Shown here piece by piece: positions 42,791 through 51,354 of a DNA stretch of 64,000 bases (positions are counted from its first letter, which is position 1; the number at the start of each line of letters is the position of its first letter). The notes beneath the pieces were generated by a model that saw only the letters and a program-made list of their open reading frames with translations, was not told the DNA's origin and searched no databases. Origin of the DNA: JADJRG01 sp964474905 (lineage in GTDB: Bacteria; Myxococcota_A; Polyangia; Nannocystales; Nannocystaceae); NCBI GenBank assembly GCA_964474905.1, contig CAYYUP010000031.1:1-64000 (forward strand), given 5' to 3'. The position numbers were made by a program, and so were the translations under genes.

Positions 42791-44965
42791 GTGGTCGCCC
42801 CGGCTCCCCCGGCTCCCCCGGAGAACACAGGCGTAGGCAGACACAGGCGGTGGCGCTCCTTCGGGATCGCCGCCGCAATCGTCGTCGCCTACGCCGTCCT
42901 CGTTCTCTCGACTCACCGCGGCCTCTTTGGCCCCGGTGATCTGACCTTCGGCGGCGACGCACGCTCATCCTATTGGCAAGACGTCGTCTTCGCGGTCGAG
43001 TCGCTGCGCGACCTAGAGGCGCCGCTTTGGAACCCCTACGAGCGCGGCGGCTACCCCTTCTCAGCCGACCCACAACCGGCGATTTGGGCCCCGCTTTCGT
43101 GGCTCTGTTACCTCCTGGGATTGCTCTCCGGTGATCACGGACATTGGCTTCAGGAGCTGCGCCAGCTCGCGGCGCCGATCCTCGCCGCCGCCGGCATGCA
43201 CCTTTTCCTCCGGCGACGCGGCCTCAGTCACCCCGCCGCAGCCCTGGCCGGCACGATTCTCGCCAGTGGTGCCTTCGCCCAGCGCACGATCACCATGGCC
43301 ACGTACTGGCCCTGGGCCTACCTCGGCCTGGTTCTCGCGGCGACCGACGCGATCCTCCAACGCCCCGACTGGACGCGCGCGCGCTGGCTCTGCCTGGCGC
43401 TGCTCCTGCTGGTGACCTCGGGCTTTCCACCGTCGATCTTCTACGCCCTGCTGATCGCGGTGCCCTATGCGCTGCTGCGGATCCTTGTCGGTGGCGTCGG
43501 TGTTCCAGATCGCCGGCGAGCGCTCGGGGCGATGACCGGCGCAGCCGCAGTCGCGAGCGTCGGTGGCCTCGTCGTGATTTGGCCGCTGCTCGAACAGACC
43601 GCGCTCTCCTGGCGAGCCCACCGCGGCCTCGACTACATGCTCTCCAACCCGGCAAAGCTCGCCGATCTGCAGACCTTGCTCGACCCGATGATCGCCGGCA
43701 AGCAGCTCTTTGTCGGCCTCCTGGGTGCGGTGATGGCCCTTCTGGCGCTCTCCGAGATTGTCAGGCGGGGCCGGGGCCGTAGCTCCGAGGTGCTTTTTTG
43801 GTCGTTCATCACGATCGCAGGCGTGCTCCTGGCGGCCGCCCACGAAACACCTCTGCTCGGCCTGCTCGCTGCCCATTTGCCGGGCTTCGACCTCTTTCGC
43901 ATCGCCTCGCGCTACATGATCCTCGCGCACACGGGCCTGGCCGTGCTCGCCGCCTACGGCCTGGATTTGGCGATCCACTCGGCGCGGACGATGCAGACCA
44001 GGGCCAACCACTCCGACCGCCGCGACCGCCCCATGCGATCGCCCCGTTCCAGGTATCGCCAGCGCACGATCTACGCGATCGCGTGCGCCTGTCTCTTTGT
44101 TCAGGTTATGGATTTGCAACGCGTCGAGGTCAAGGGGCGCTTCGCCAAACCCTACGACCCGACACTCGGCGACACCCTAACGCCGGCGCTCGGCGACGCC
44201 CGGATCTACAGCGAATGGGGCCTGGGAGCCCGGGGCGGCTCCATCTACCGGATCCGCGACTGGCGAGGTCGAAGCCGGGATCCGATGTCCTTCGCTCGCT
44301 ACCAAGAGGTCGAGCGCGCGGTCACCCGAGCACCCGCGATCCTCCGCCACTTCGCGGTCACCCGCCTGTTGCTCGGCGGTCGGCGCCAGGTAGCCGCCCG
44401 CCCGCGGATCCGCAGCCCGCAGACAATCCCCGGGATTTCGCGCGAGACACCGACGAGCTACCGCCTGCCAAACCCCAGCCCCGAGGTCTACTGGAGCTCC
44501 ACGGTGATCGAGACAGCCCCCGGTGAGGGCCTCGCCCGGCTCTCGAGGCAACCGGTCGGCAGCGCTGTGATCGTCGACCGCGGCGAACTCAACGACGCGG
44601 AGCGCCAGAGCCTCGCCTTGCCCCGAACAACCTCCGACACCGGCGATACGAGCACTACCCAGGGCCAGGTGATCGAACGTCGGCGAAACCGACTACGCGT
44701 CGAGATCAACGCCAAGGCAACCGGTATCGTCAGCTTCGCGGAGGTCTGGCACCCGGGCTGGCGGGCCACCATCGACGGCTCCGCGGCCCCCGTGCACCGG
44801 GTCAACCACCTCCTGCGCGGCGTGATCGTCGAACCCGGGCTGCACCGTATCGAACTCGTCTATCGCCCGCGCTCACTGCTGTGGACGGGCGGCCTTTTTC
44901 TACTCGCGTGGGTCTTTTGCCTCGCCGATCCCCGCTGGCTGATACGCACAAGGCGCGCCTCCTAG
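42791..44965 (+). CDS. YfhO-like polytopic membrane protein, 724 aa
   Basis: About 11-12 TM helices with large loops. The N-terminal DARSSYWQDVVFAVESLRDLEAPLWNPYERGGYPFSADPQPAIWAPLSWL is the YfhO/GT-C-like signature. The C-terminal beta-domain contains VSFAEVWHPGWRATIDGSAAPVHRVNHLLRGVIVEPGLHRIELVYRP, also typical of YfhO. Such proteins are linked to glycosylation of lipoteichoic acid or surface polymers in other bacteria; role here unknown. GTG 42791 start, 12 bp after hpf, so possibly co-transcribed. Confidence 0.85.
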   Translation: MVAPAPPAPPENTGVGRHRRWRSFGIAAAIVVAYAVLVLSTHRGLFGPGDLTFGGDARSSYWQDVVFAVESLRDLEAPLWNPYERGGYPFSADPQPAIWAPLSWLCYLLGLLSGDHGHWLQELRQLAAPILAAAGMHLFLRRRGLSHPAAALAGTILASGAFAQRTITMATYWPWAYLGLVLAATDAILQRPDWTRARWLCLALLLLVTSGFPPSIFYALLIAVPYALLRILVGGVGVPDRRRALGAMTGAAAVASVGGLVVIWPLLEQTALSWRAHRGLDYMLSNPAKLADLQTLLDPMIAGKQLFVGLLGAVMALLALSEIVRRGRGRSSEVLFWSFITIAGVLLAAAHETPLLGLLAAHLPGFDLFRIASRYMILAHTGLAVLAAYGLDLAIHSARTMQTRANHSDRRDRPMRSPRSRYRQRTIYAIACACLFVQVMDLQRVEVKGRFAKPYDPTLGDTLTPALGDARIYSEWGLGARGGSIYRIRDWRGRSRDPMSFARYQEVERAVTRAPAILRHFAVTRLLLGGRRQVAARPRIRSPQTIPGISRETPTSYRLPNPSPEVYWSSTVIETAPGEGLARLSRQPVGSAVIVDRGELNDAERQSLALPRTTSDTGDTSTTQGQVIERRRNRLRVEINAKATGIVSFAEVWHPGWRATIDGSAAPVHRVNHLLRGVIVEPGLHRIELVYRPRSLLWTGGLFLLAWVFCLADPRWLIRTRRAS

Positions 44966-45412
44966 AGCGGGCCCACGCCTCGTGCACGGCTCCCCGCACA
45001 CCGGGTCGCACGAACCCAGGACTGGGGCTTCAGATCGAGCCCCGAACAACATGACCTAATGGACATGACCAAATAGACATGCCCAAATAGACATCAAAAA
45101 TACACTCGTCCCGGGGCCGCACTGAGCTGAGCCCGGTCGAAGCAACTCCGCCGTTGCACGTGACGATTTGAACGACAAGAGCTAAACCCGACAGAACACA
45201 AAAAAAATCACACAAAAACCAGGACAAAAGACACAAACCCTGAGGTTCCCCCGCGGCCGGTCGTCGATCTGGCCACCAACCCCGAAAACAGCGCGAATCT
45301 CGCGGATTCTTGCTCTCCAGCTCTAGTGCCAATTTGGCCGCGAGCTTCGCCGCTGCTCATAAAGCGCGACTTGGTCTGATCCAGATAACGAGCCGGACGT
45401 AGTCTCTACAGC
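44966..45412. other. Intergenic region with minisatellite
   Basis: About 447 bp between the YfhO-like gene and the Fis-like gene. It holds a 14-bp tandem repeat (listed separately) and an A-rich stretch near 45197-45230. No coding frame was supported. Confidence 0.5.
45049..45094. repeat. 14-bp tandem repeat, about 3.3 copies
   Basis: Units acatgacctaatgg, acatgaccaaatag, acatgcccaaatag, then acat. It is AT-richer than the surroundings and intergenic, upstream of the Fis-like gene. Confidence 0.82.
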
Positions 45413-45682
45413 ATGCGCCTCGTCATCGACACCTTGAATCTCGCCGCCGTGGAGCGTCTGCTCTGCGTCGAAGCTCTCAACACCGCCGGCACCATCGTCG
45501 ACGCGTCCAAACTCCTCGGCATCACCCGGCACGCGCTCAAGCGCAGGATCACCAAGCACAGCATCGCCTGGCCGCCCCAATCCCGCGCCATGATCGCCGG
45601 GCCGACAACGCCGCAAACGACCGCCCCGGATGCAGCACCGGCCTTCAACTCTCCGGTCAGCAGTGGCTTCCGGGCGGACTAG
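45413..45682 (+). CDS. Fis-type helix-turn-helix mini-protein, 89 aa
   Basis: VERLLCVEALNTAGTIVDASKLLGITRHALKRRITKHSIAW is a Fis-family helix-turn-helix, as at the C-terminus of sigma54 activators, but here standing alone with a Pro/Thr/Ala tail. DNA-binding protein, probably a regulator or nucleoid factor. It is upstream of and convergent with clpA. Confidence 0.7.
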   Translation: MRLVIDTLNLAAVERLLCVEALNTAGTIVDASKLLGITRHALKRRITKHSIAWPPQSRAMIAGPTTPQTTAPDAAPAFNSPVSSGFRAD

Positions 45683-45801
45683 TGCCTGACGCCCTTGGAC
45701 GAGAGACAACGCTCGCCAAGAACCCCCACACATAGCTACAACTACAATTGAACTTGTACTACCACTAAACGATAGGCTCTCCCCACATCGAGAGCCTTCA
45801 C

Positions 45802-45838
45802 AGACAGGGCGCGGCCGTAAGGTCCGCGCCCTTGTCTT
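45802..45838. terminator. Bidirectional hairpin between the Fis-like gene and clpA
   Basis: Stem agacagggcgcgg/ccgcgcccttgtct (one bulged base) with a GC-rich loop, followed by a short T-run on the plus strand. A second smaller hairpin (ggctctc/gagagcc) lies just before it at about 45775-45797. Confidence 0.7.
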
Positions 45839-45873
45839 TGCCCCGCAAGTTGCCCGGGCATTCCGGGCCCGAC

Positions 45874-48159
45874 CTAAGCCGCCGAGGCGTCCGCTGCAAA
45901 CACAAAACTGAGCTTGTCGTCGTCGCCGACGTCGACATCCACGGTGCCGCCGTTCTCGAGGGCCCCGAAGAGCAGCTCGTCGACCAGCCGCGACTTGATC
46001 GAATCATCGATCAAGCGAGCCATCGGCCGGGCACCAAAGAGTCTGTCGTAGCCCTTCGCGGCGATCCAGTCGCGCGCCGCCTCGCTGAAGACAAAGCGCA
46101 CCTCGCGATCGGCGAGCTGCATCTCGAGTTCGCGGAGCATCTTGTCGGCGACCATGCGAATGATCGGGGGCTCTAGAGCCTTGAAGGTGATGATCTTGTC
46201 GAGGCGGTTGCGGAACTCCGGGGAGAAGGTGCGCTCCAACGCCGACTTCGGATCACCGACGCGATCGCCGACCTCGGCAAAGCCAACCTGGCGCCGGGTC
46301 ATCTCTTGAGCGCCAGCATTGCTCGTCATGATCAGAATGACGTTGCGAAAATCTGTCTTGCGCCCGGTGCTGTCCGTGAGCGTCGCGTTGTCCATCACCT
46401 GCAGCAGAATCGAGAAGAGATCCGGGTGCGCTTTCTCGATCTCGTCGAGGATCACCACCGCGTGCGGCTGCTTGGTGACCGCGTCAGTCAGCAGCCCGCC
46501 CTGATCAAACCCGACGTACCCCGGAGGCGCACCGATCAGCCGGCTGACGCTGTGTTTTTCCATGTACTCGCTCATGTCAAAACGCAGCAGCGGCATCGAC
46601 AGCACTCGGGCCAACTGCTTGGCGAGCTCGGTCTTGCCGACCCCGGTGGGCCCAGCGAAGAGGAAAGAGCCGATCGGCTTGTCAGCGCGACCGAGACCAG
46701 CGCGCGCCCGCTTGATCGCAGCGGTGACCGCCTCGACTGCCTGAACCTGGCCAAAGAGCACCTGATTGAGCCCCTCGGCGAGGTTTTTGAGGGTCTCGCG
46801 ATCGTCGCTAGAGACCGACTTTGGCGGGATTCGAGCCATGCGGGCGATCACGGCTTCGACATCGACAACCCCGATCGTGCTCGCCTCCTCGCGATCGGGA
46901 TCGGCGGAGAGCCGAGTCGCCGCGCCGGTCTCGTCGATCACGTCGATCGCCGAGTCGGGCAGGTGGCGATCGCGAAGATGCTTATGGGCCAGGCGAGCGG
47001 CGGTCGCCAGCGACTCGGGCGAGTAGGCGACGTTGTGATGCTCTTCGTAGGCCGGTGCGAGCCCCTGCAAAATAAGGATGGTCTCGGCCACCGAGGGCTC
47101 GACAATTTCGATCTTTTGAAAGCGACGGGCGAGCGCCGCGTCGCGCTCGAACGAAGTTTTAAAATCCTTGTAGGTGGTCGCGCCGATGCAGCGCAGATCG
47201 CCCGACGCCAGCGCCGGCTTGAGCATGTTGCTGGCGTCCATGGTGCCGCCCGAGGTCGCACCAGCGCCGACGATGGTGTGGATCTCGTCGATAAAGAGGA
47301 TGTTGTTGATGTCCTCTTGGATCGCCGAGACCACTGCCTTCAGGCGCTCCTCAAACTGACCGCGAAACTTAGTGCCGGCGAGCAGCGAGCCCATGTCGAG
47401 GGCGTAGATCCGACCCTCGGCGAGCGCCGGCGGCACCTCGCCGTCATGGATGCGCAGGGCCAAGCCCTCGACCACCGCGGTCTTGCCGACACCGGGCTCA
47501 CCGACCAGCACCGGGTTGTTTTTGCGGCGGCGACAGAGCACCTGGATCAGCCTCGTGATCTCCTGATCGCGACCGATCAACGGCTCGATCTTGCCGGCCT
47601 CCGCCTTGGCACTGAGGTCGACCGCGTAGGCCGCGAGCGGGTCGTCCTCGACGTCGCTCTCTTCGTCCTCGAAGGGGCTGCCACCGACGCCTTCGGGGCG
47701 GCGAACCAGCGGCCGCGGCTCTTCGCCCTTGGCAACCCCGTGCGAGATAAAAAGCGTCGCGTCGCGGCGGTTGACACCGCTCTCGCGAAGGGCGTGCACC
47801 GCGAAAGACTCGGGCTCCGAGAAGATCGCGATCAACAGGTTTGCGCCGGTAACCTCGGCCTTGTCCGCACCCTGCACGTGCAGCAGTGCCCGCTGGAGAA
47901 CCCGGCTAACACCCAGGGTCTGGTGCACCGCCGAGACGTCAGCATCGTCGGGCAGCGCCTCCAGCTGGTCCTCCATAAACCCTTCGATGGCCAAACGCAG
48001 CGCCTCGATATCCGCACGGCAGGCGACAAGCACCTTGCGAGCGCTGGGGTCTTCGAGCAGGGCCAAGAGCAGGTGCTCGAGGGTGACAAATTCGTGGCGC
48101 CGACGCTGGGTATCAGCGATCGCGGCGTTCAGTGTATTTCGCAGATCAGCGCTCAGCAT
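45874..48159 (-). CDS. clpA: ATP-dependent Clp protease ATP-binding subunit ClpA, 761 aa
   Basis: Two AAA+ modules with an N-terminal ClpA/B N-domain (RRRHEFVTLEHLLLALLEDPSARK). First Walker A is GEPGVGKTAVVEG, second GPTGVGKTELAKQL; also EIHTIVGAGATSGGTMDASNMLKP and the C-terminal D2-small region. It unfolds substrates for ClpP. ATG 48159 is preceded by GAGGAAG; a longer open frame continues upstream but overlaps clpS out of frame. The ORF overlaps clpS by 14 bp. Confidence 0.95.
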   Translation of the reverse strand: MLSADLRNTLNAAIADTQRRRHEFVTLEHLLLALLEDPSARKVLVACRADIEALRLAIEGFMEDQLEALPDDADVSAVHQTLGVSRVLQRALLHVQGADKAEVTGANLLIAIFSEPESFAVHALRESGVNRRDATLFISHGVAKGEEPRPLVRRPEGVGGSPFEDEESDVEDDPLAAYAVDLSAKAEAGKIEPLIGRDQEITRLIQVLCRRRKNNPVLVGEPGVGKTAVVEGLALRIHDGEVPPALAEGRIYALDMGSLLAGTKFRGQFEERLKAVVSAIQEDINNILFIDEIHTIVGAGATSGGTMDASNMLKPALASGDLRCIGATTYKDFKTSFERDAALARRFQKIEIVEPSVAETILILQGLAPAYEEHHNVAYSPESLATAARLAHKHLRDRHLPDSAIDVIDETGAATRLSADPDREEASTIGVVDVEAVIARMARIPPKSVSSDDRETLKNLAEGLNQVLFGQVQAVEAVTAAIKRARAGLGRADKPIGSFLFAGPTGVGKTELAKQLARVLSMPLLRFDMSEYMEKHSVSRLIGAPPGYVGFDQGGLLTDAVTKQPHAVVILDEIEKAHPDLFSILLQVMDNATLTDSTGRKTDFRNVILIMTSNAGAQEMTRRQVGFAEVGDRVGDPKSALERTFSPEFRNRLDKIITFKALEPPIIRMVADKMLRELEMQLADREVRFVFSEAARDWIAAKGYDRLFGARPMARLIDDSIKSRLVDELLFGALENGGTVDVDVGDDDKLSFVFAADASAA

Positions 48160-48490
48160 CGGGATCTTCCTCGGGTTCCATCGACGCGACCAGGGGGCAA
48201 TCGACTTGACGCGCCAGCGCGTGCACCTGGGCGACCTTGGTCTCGGCGACCTCGTAGGTGTAGACACCCGCGACACCGACTCCGGTGTTGTGGATGTGCA
48301 ACATGATCTGTATCGAGTCGCTCTCACTCCGACGAAACACCGCCTGGAGCAGGTGGATGACAAACTCCATGGTGGTGTAGTCATCGTTGTGGATCAGCAC
48401 CCGGTACATCCGGGGTCGCTTGATCTTGCGCTCGATCTTCTCCTTGAGAACGACGCCGCCCTCAGGATTTTTGTTGCTCCGCCTCGCCAT
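48146..48490 (-). CDS. clpS: ClpS adaptor (N-end rule), 114 aa
   Basis: The ClpS core is MYRVLIHNDDYTTMEFVIHLLQAVFRRSESDSIQIMLHIHNTGVGVAGVYTYEVAETKVAQVHALARQVDCPL, with the typical HNDDYT and HN.G.G motifs. It delivers N-end-rule substrates to ClpA. The ATG at 48490 follows a TACACT-like -10 element 20 bp upstream. It overlaps clpA by 14 bp, so the pair is co-translated. Confidence 0.95.
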   Translation of the reverse strand: MARRSNKNPEGGVVLKEKIERKIKRPRMYRVLIHNDDYTTMEFVIHLLQAVFRRSESDSIQIMLHIHNTGVGVAGVYTYEVAETKVAQVHALARQVDCPLVASMEPEEDPDAER

Positions 48491-48921
48491 GGTCCGCTGC
48501 CAGTGTAGCCGCCGCCGGGGTGGATTCCACCGCCCCTTAACGCCGATCGGCGTCAGTGACAGCGTACGCGCAGGCCTGCCCCAGCTGACCGCAAGTTCGC
48601 GACAGACGACAAGCGTGCATGCCGCGCGAAAGCCAGCCAGCCGCGCGCTCTCCCTTGGCCACCCAAGAGCCTCCACATACAATCTGCGCGTTTTACGCAG
48701 AGCCCGTCGAACTCGACTCGTCGAGCTGCGGGAAGCAATCCGTGGGCTGCGATGTCGGCAGATCGCCGACATAACGATCGACCTCGGGATCGTCGATCGC
48801 GACCGGCGGCTGCGAGCGCTCCGCTTCCGGTTGGCTCGAGCGAGAGGCAGACGAGACAGCGCTCGGACACTGGCCACCAAGCGAGCCTTGATGAGCGCAC
48901 GGTGGACGTCGTTCGCCCCTC
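48491..48921. other. Intergenic region upstream of clpS
   Basis: About 430 bp. It contains a possible -10 TACACT for clpS and a small palindrome (ctcgactcgtcgag, near 48710-48725). No gene seen. Confidence 0.45.
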
Positions 48922-49440
48922 TTACTTCGCGGTCACCGACGGGATGCGATCAAACGCGTAGGGCAGAGTACAGAGCTCGATCTTCTCACCGCTAAAACCA
49001 TCAAAGAGCGCACGGTGAGCGCGCTCGGACATCGGCCCCTGCCGCGAGCTATAGCCGCGAACCCAGGCGAGCAGGGGACCGAGATTGCGATCCTGCTCCT
49101 CCTTAGAGGCGTATTTATGGGGCTCCCAGGGCCGTTCTTGACAGTGACGGACACATGACTCAGCACCCGGGTTGAGGAAGACCAGCACCTCCGCTTGGCG
49201 CGTGAGTTCCGTGAGCAAGTCCGCGTAGCAGCCCTCGATCACCCACCCAGGGCTGCGCTCCAAGAGGGGCTGGAGCTCCGCAAGCGACTCCGGCACACCG
49301 CGTCGCTCGGGCGGCGACGTCGGCTTCCAGGCGTAGAGATCGAGGTCGATATGTTCGCCGCCAGAGTGCTCGACCAACGTCCGAGCGAGCGTCGACTTGC
49401 CGGCTCCCGAGTTTCCAAAGATGAGGTAACGATCCGCCAT
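48922..49440 (-). CDS. P-loop ATPase/kinase-like protein, 172 aa
   Basis: Walker A GNSGAGKST (about 9-17) at the start of a compact nucleotide-kinase fold resembling adenylate/shikimate-type kinases. A GCYADLLTE segment and two acidic patches (IDLDLYAWKPT) suggest a small-molecule or nucleoside kinase. No family could be fixed. It lacks a signal peptide. Start ATG 49440. Confidence 0.78.
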   Translation of the reverse strand: MADRYLIFGNSGAGKSTLARTLVEHSGGEHIDLDLYAWKPTSPPERRGVPESLAELQPLLERSPGWVIEGCYADLLTELTRQAEVLVFLNPGAESCVRHCQERPWEPHKYASKEEQDRNLGPLLAWVRGYSSRQGPMSERAHRALFDGFSGEKIELCTLPYAFDRIPSVTAK

Positions 49441-49536
49441 ATTTTCCCTGAGTCGACCGGTCGAAGGAGACCGCAGCGACCACCTCTATCACGACCGCTG
49501 CTGGTCAATCGAGCCGCCAAAGCGTACACGTAACGC

Positions 49537-50805
49537 GTGCGCGAGCTGACACTGCGAGTGGTCGACGATCTCGGGAGCGTGAACGCTGCATCATGGAACG
49601 CGCTCGACCACGGCCCCTCGCCCTTCACCGAGTACGGGTTTTTGCGAGCACTCGAGCTGTCCGGCTCGGTCGGCCCCGAGAGCGGTTGGCAGCCCGTCTA
49701 CCTGCTCATCGAAGAGCCCTTTGAATCCGGCGAGTCCGCGCTCCACAGCGCACACACGAACGAAAGCGAGAAGGAAAAAAAGGAAAAGGAAAAGGAAAAG
49801 GAGCGCGGTCGTCTTGTTGGTGCGGTTGCGGCGTACGTCAAGACGCACTCCTACGGCGAGTACATCTTTGACTGGTCCTGGGCCCGCGCGAGCCAGCAGG
49901 CGGGCTTGCCCTACTACCCAAAGCTCGTGATCGCCGCGCCGATGACCCCGGCGACGGGCCGCCGCTTGTTGATCCATCCGGACGTGCAACGAGCCCCGGT
50001 CGTCGCAGCCCTCTGCGCTGGCGTGCGCGGGGCGGCCCAGGCCACCGATTGCAAATCGATTCACTGGCTCTTCTGCTCCGCCGACGAGCAACAAGAGCTC
50101 GCAACCCACGGCTTTGCCCCCCGCGCATCCTTCCAATACCACTGGAAAAACCACGACTACGGGTGCTTTGACGACTTCCTCGGCACCCTGACCTCGCGCA
50201 AGCGAAAGCAGCTCCGACGCGAGCGCGCCCGGGCCCAGGCGACCGTCGACGACCTGCAATTTGTCGGCGGTCACGAACTCACAGCGGCCGAGCTTCACGC
50301 CCTAGACGGCTTTTACCGGCGCACGACGGTCGAGCACGGCGGCAGCGAATACCTGCGCCCCGGCTTTTTTCAGCACCTCATGCAACTGCAGGGACAACGC
50401 GTGCAGGTGGCCCGAGTCCGCAAAGATGACCAGATGATCGCCGGTGCACTCTTCTTCCAGACCCCCACAGCGCTCTATGGCCGCTACTGGGGTTGCTCCA
50501 CCGAGATCGATCTCCTGCACTTTGAGACCACCATCTACGCCGGTATCGAGCGCTGCATCGCCGCTGACATCCCCCTCTTTGAGGCCGGCGCCCAGGGCCA
50601 ACACAAGCTGCGCCGCGGCTTTTTGCCCTGCCCCACCCACAGCGCCCACTGGCTGGCCCACGAAGGTTTTCATCAGGCCATCGTTGGATTTCTCCGCGAA
50701 GAAACCGTCGCCCTAGCCGCTGGAATGCTCGAGCTCGAGAGCGCCTCCCCCTACCGAGCCGAGGTCCTGGCGGGCTTTCACGGGCATGCGCCGACGAGCA
50801 AATAA
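49537..50805 (+). CDS. FemAB-like (COG3146-type) acyltransferase, 422 aa
   Basis: GNAT-fold N-acyltransferase of the peptidogalycan-biosynthesis/FemAB-related type. ASWNALDHGPSPFTEYGFLRALE starts the domain; YIFDWSWARASQQAGLPYYPKLVIAAPMTPATGRRLL and ALYGRYWGCSTEIDLLHFETTIYAGIERCI...FEAGAQGQHKLRRGFLP are diagnostic. A Lys/Glu-rich insertion (SEKEKKEKEKEKERGR) near residue 80 comes from a short tandem repeat. Start GTG 49537. Likely involved in cell-envelope amino-acyl transfer. Confidence 0.88.
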   Translation: MRELTLRVVDDLGSVNAASWNALDHGPSPFTEYGFLRALELSGSVGPESGWQPVYLLIEEPFESGESALHSAHTNESEKEKKEKEKEKERGRLVGAVAAYVKTHSYGEYIFDWSWARASQQAGLPYYPKLVIAAPMTPATGRRLLIHPDVQRAPVVAALCAGVRGAAQATDCKSIHWLFCSADEQQELATHGFAPRASFQYHWKNHDYGCFDDFLGTLTSRKRKQLRRERARAQATVDDLQFVGGHELTAAELHALDGFYRRTTVEHGGSEYLRPGFFQHLMQLQGQRVQVARVRKDDQMIAGALFFQTPTALYGRYWGCSTEIDLLHFETTIYAGIERCIAADIPLFEAGAQGQHKLRRGFLPCPTHSAHWLAHEGFHQAIVGFLREETVALAAGMLELESASPYRAEVLAGFHGHAPTSK

Positions 50806-51354
50806 GTAAGAAAAAGACTGCGAAGCAGCTCTCCGCCTGACCGCTTCGGTGACTCCAAGTGGCGTCTCAAACGAGCGAATTCGAACACAAGAATCCAGCT
50901 GCCAACAAGCCCTCACATTGTTGGAATGCTCCCCCTTGAGGGCGCGTCATTGGGGTCTTACGGCACTCTCCTGGCCAAACGCAGATGCCCTTGCTCGGCC
51001 GGCCGCAACCAACTAAAGCCAATGCCAGGCAAAAAAAATGGCAAAAGACCCCCGTCTCCGCTTCTGTCCGCNNNNNNNNNNNNNNNNNNNNNNNNNNNNN
51101 NNNNNNNNNNNNNNNNNNNNNNNNNNNNNNNNNNNNNNNNNNNNNNNNNNNNNNNNNNNNNNNNNNNNNNNCCGCCCCTGACCGCCCCTGTCCGCCGAAG
51201 ATTCGCCTCACAGAAGCGCCGCGGGTAGCCTAGCCGCCCGTGGTGACCGCCGTCCCCGGCAAGAGCTGCACTTCGTCCCCCACCCGACACCTGTTGATCC
51301 CGGCGCAAGCCGACACGATGACCTCCACCACGGGCTGCTAGCCGCAACAAGGCC
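50806..51354. other. Intergenic region with assembly gap and minisatellite flanks
   Basis: About 550 bp. N-run at 51072-51171 (100 N). The bases on both sides are 10-bp units of the type ccgcccctga/ccgcccctgt/ccgcttctgt, so the gap probably sits in a collapsed tandem array. No gene supported. Confidence 0.55.
51072..51171. other. Assembly gap of 100 N
   Basis: Exactly 100 N, the usual scaffold placeholder; true length unknown. The flanks suggest a 10-bp tandem repeat. Confidence 0.98.

Noticed and set aside
46306..48306. A 666-codon open frame antisense to clpA
   Set aside because: It is the mirror of a high-GC coding gene, with no start signal and no recognisable protein; clpA on the other strand is certain.
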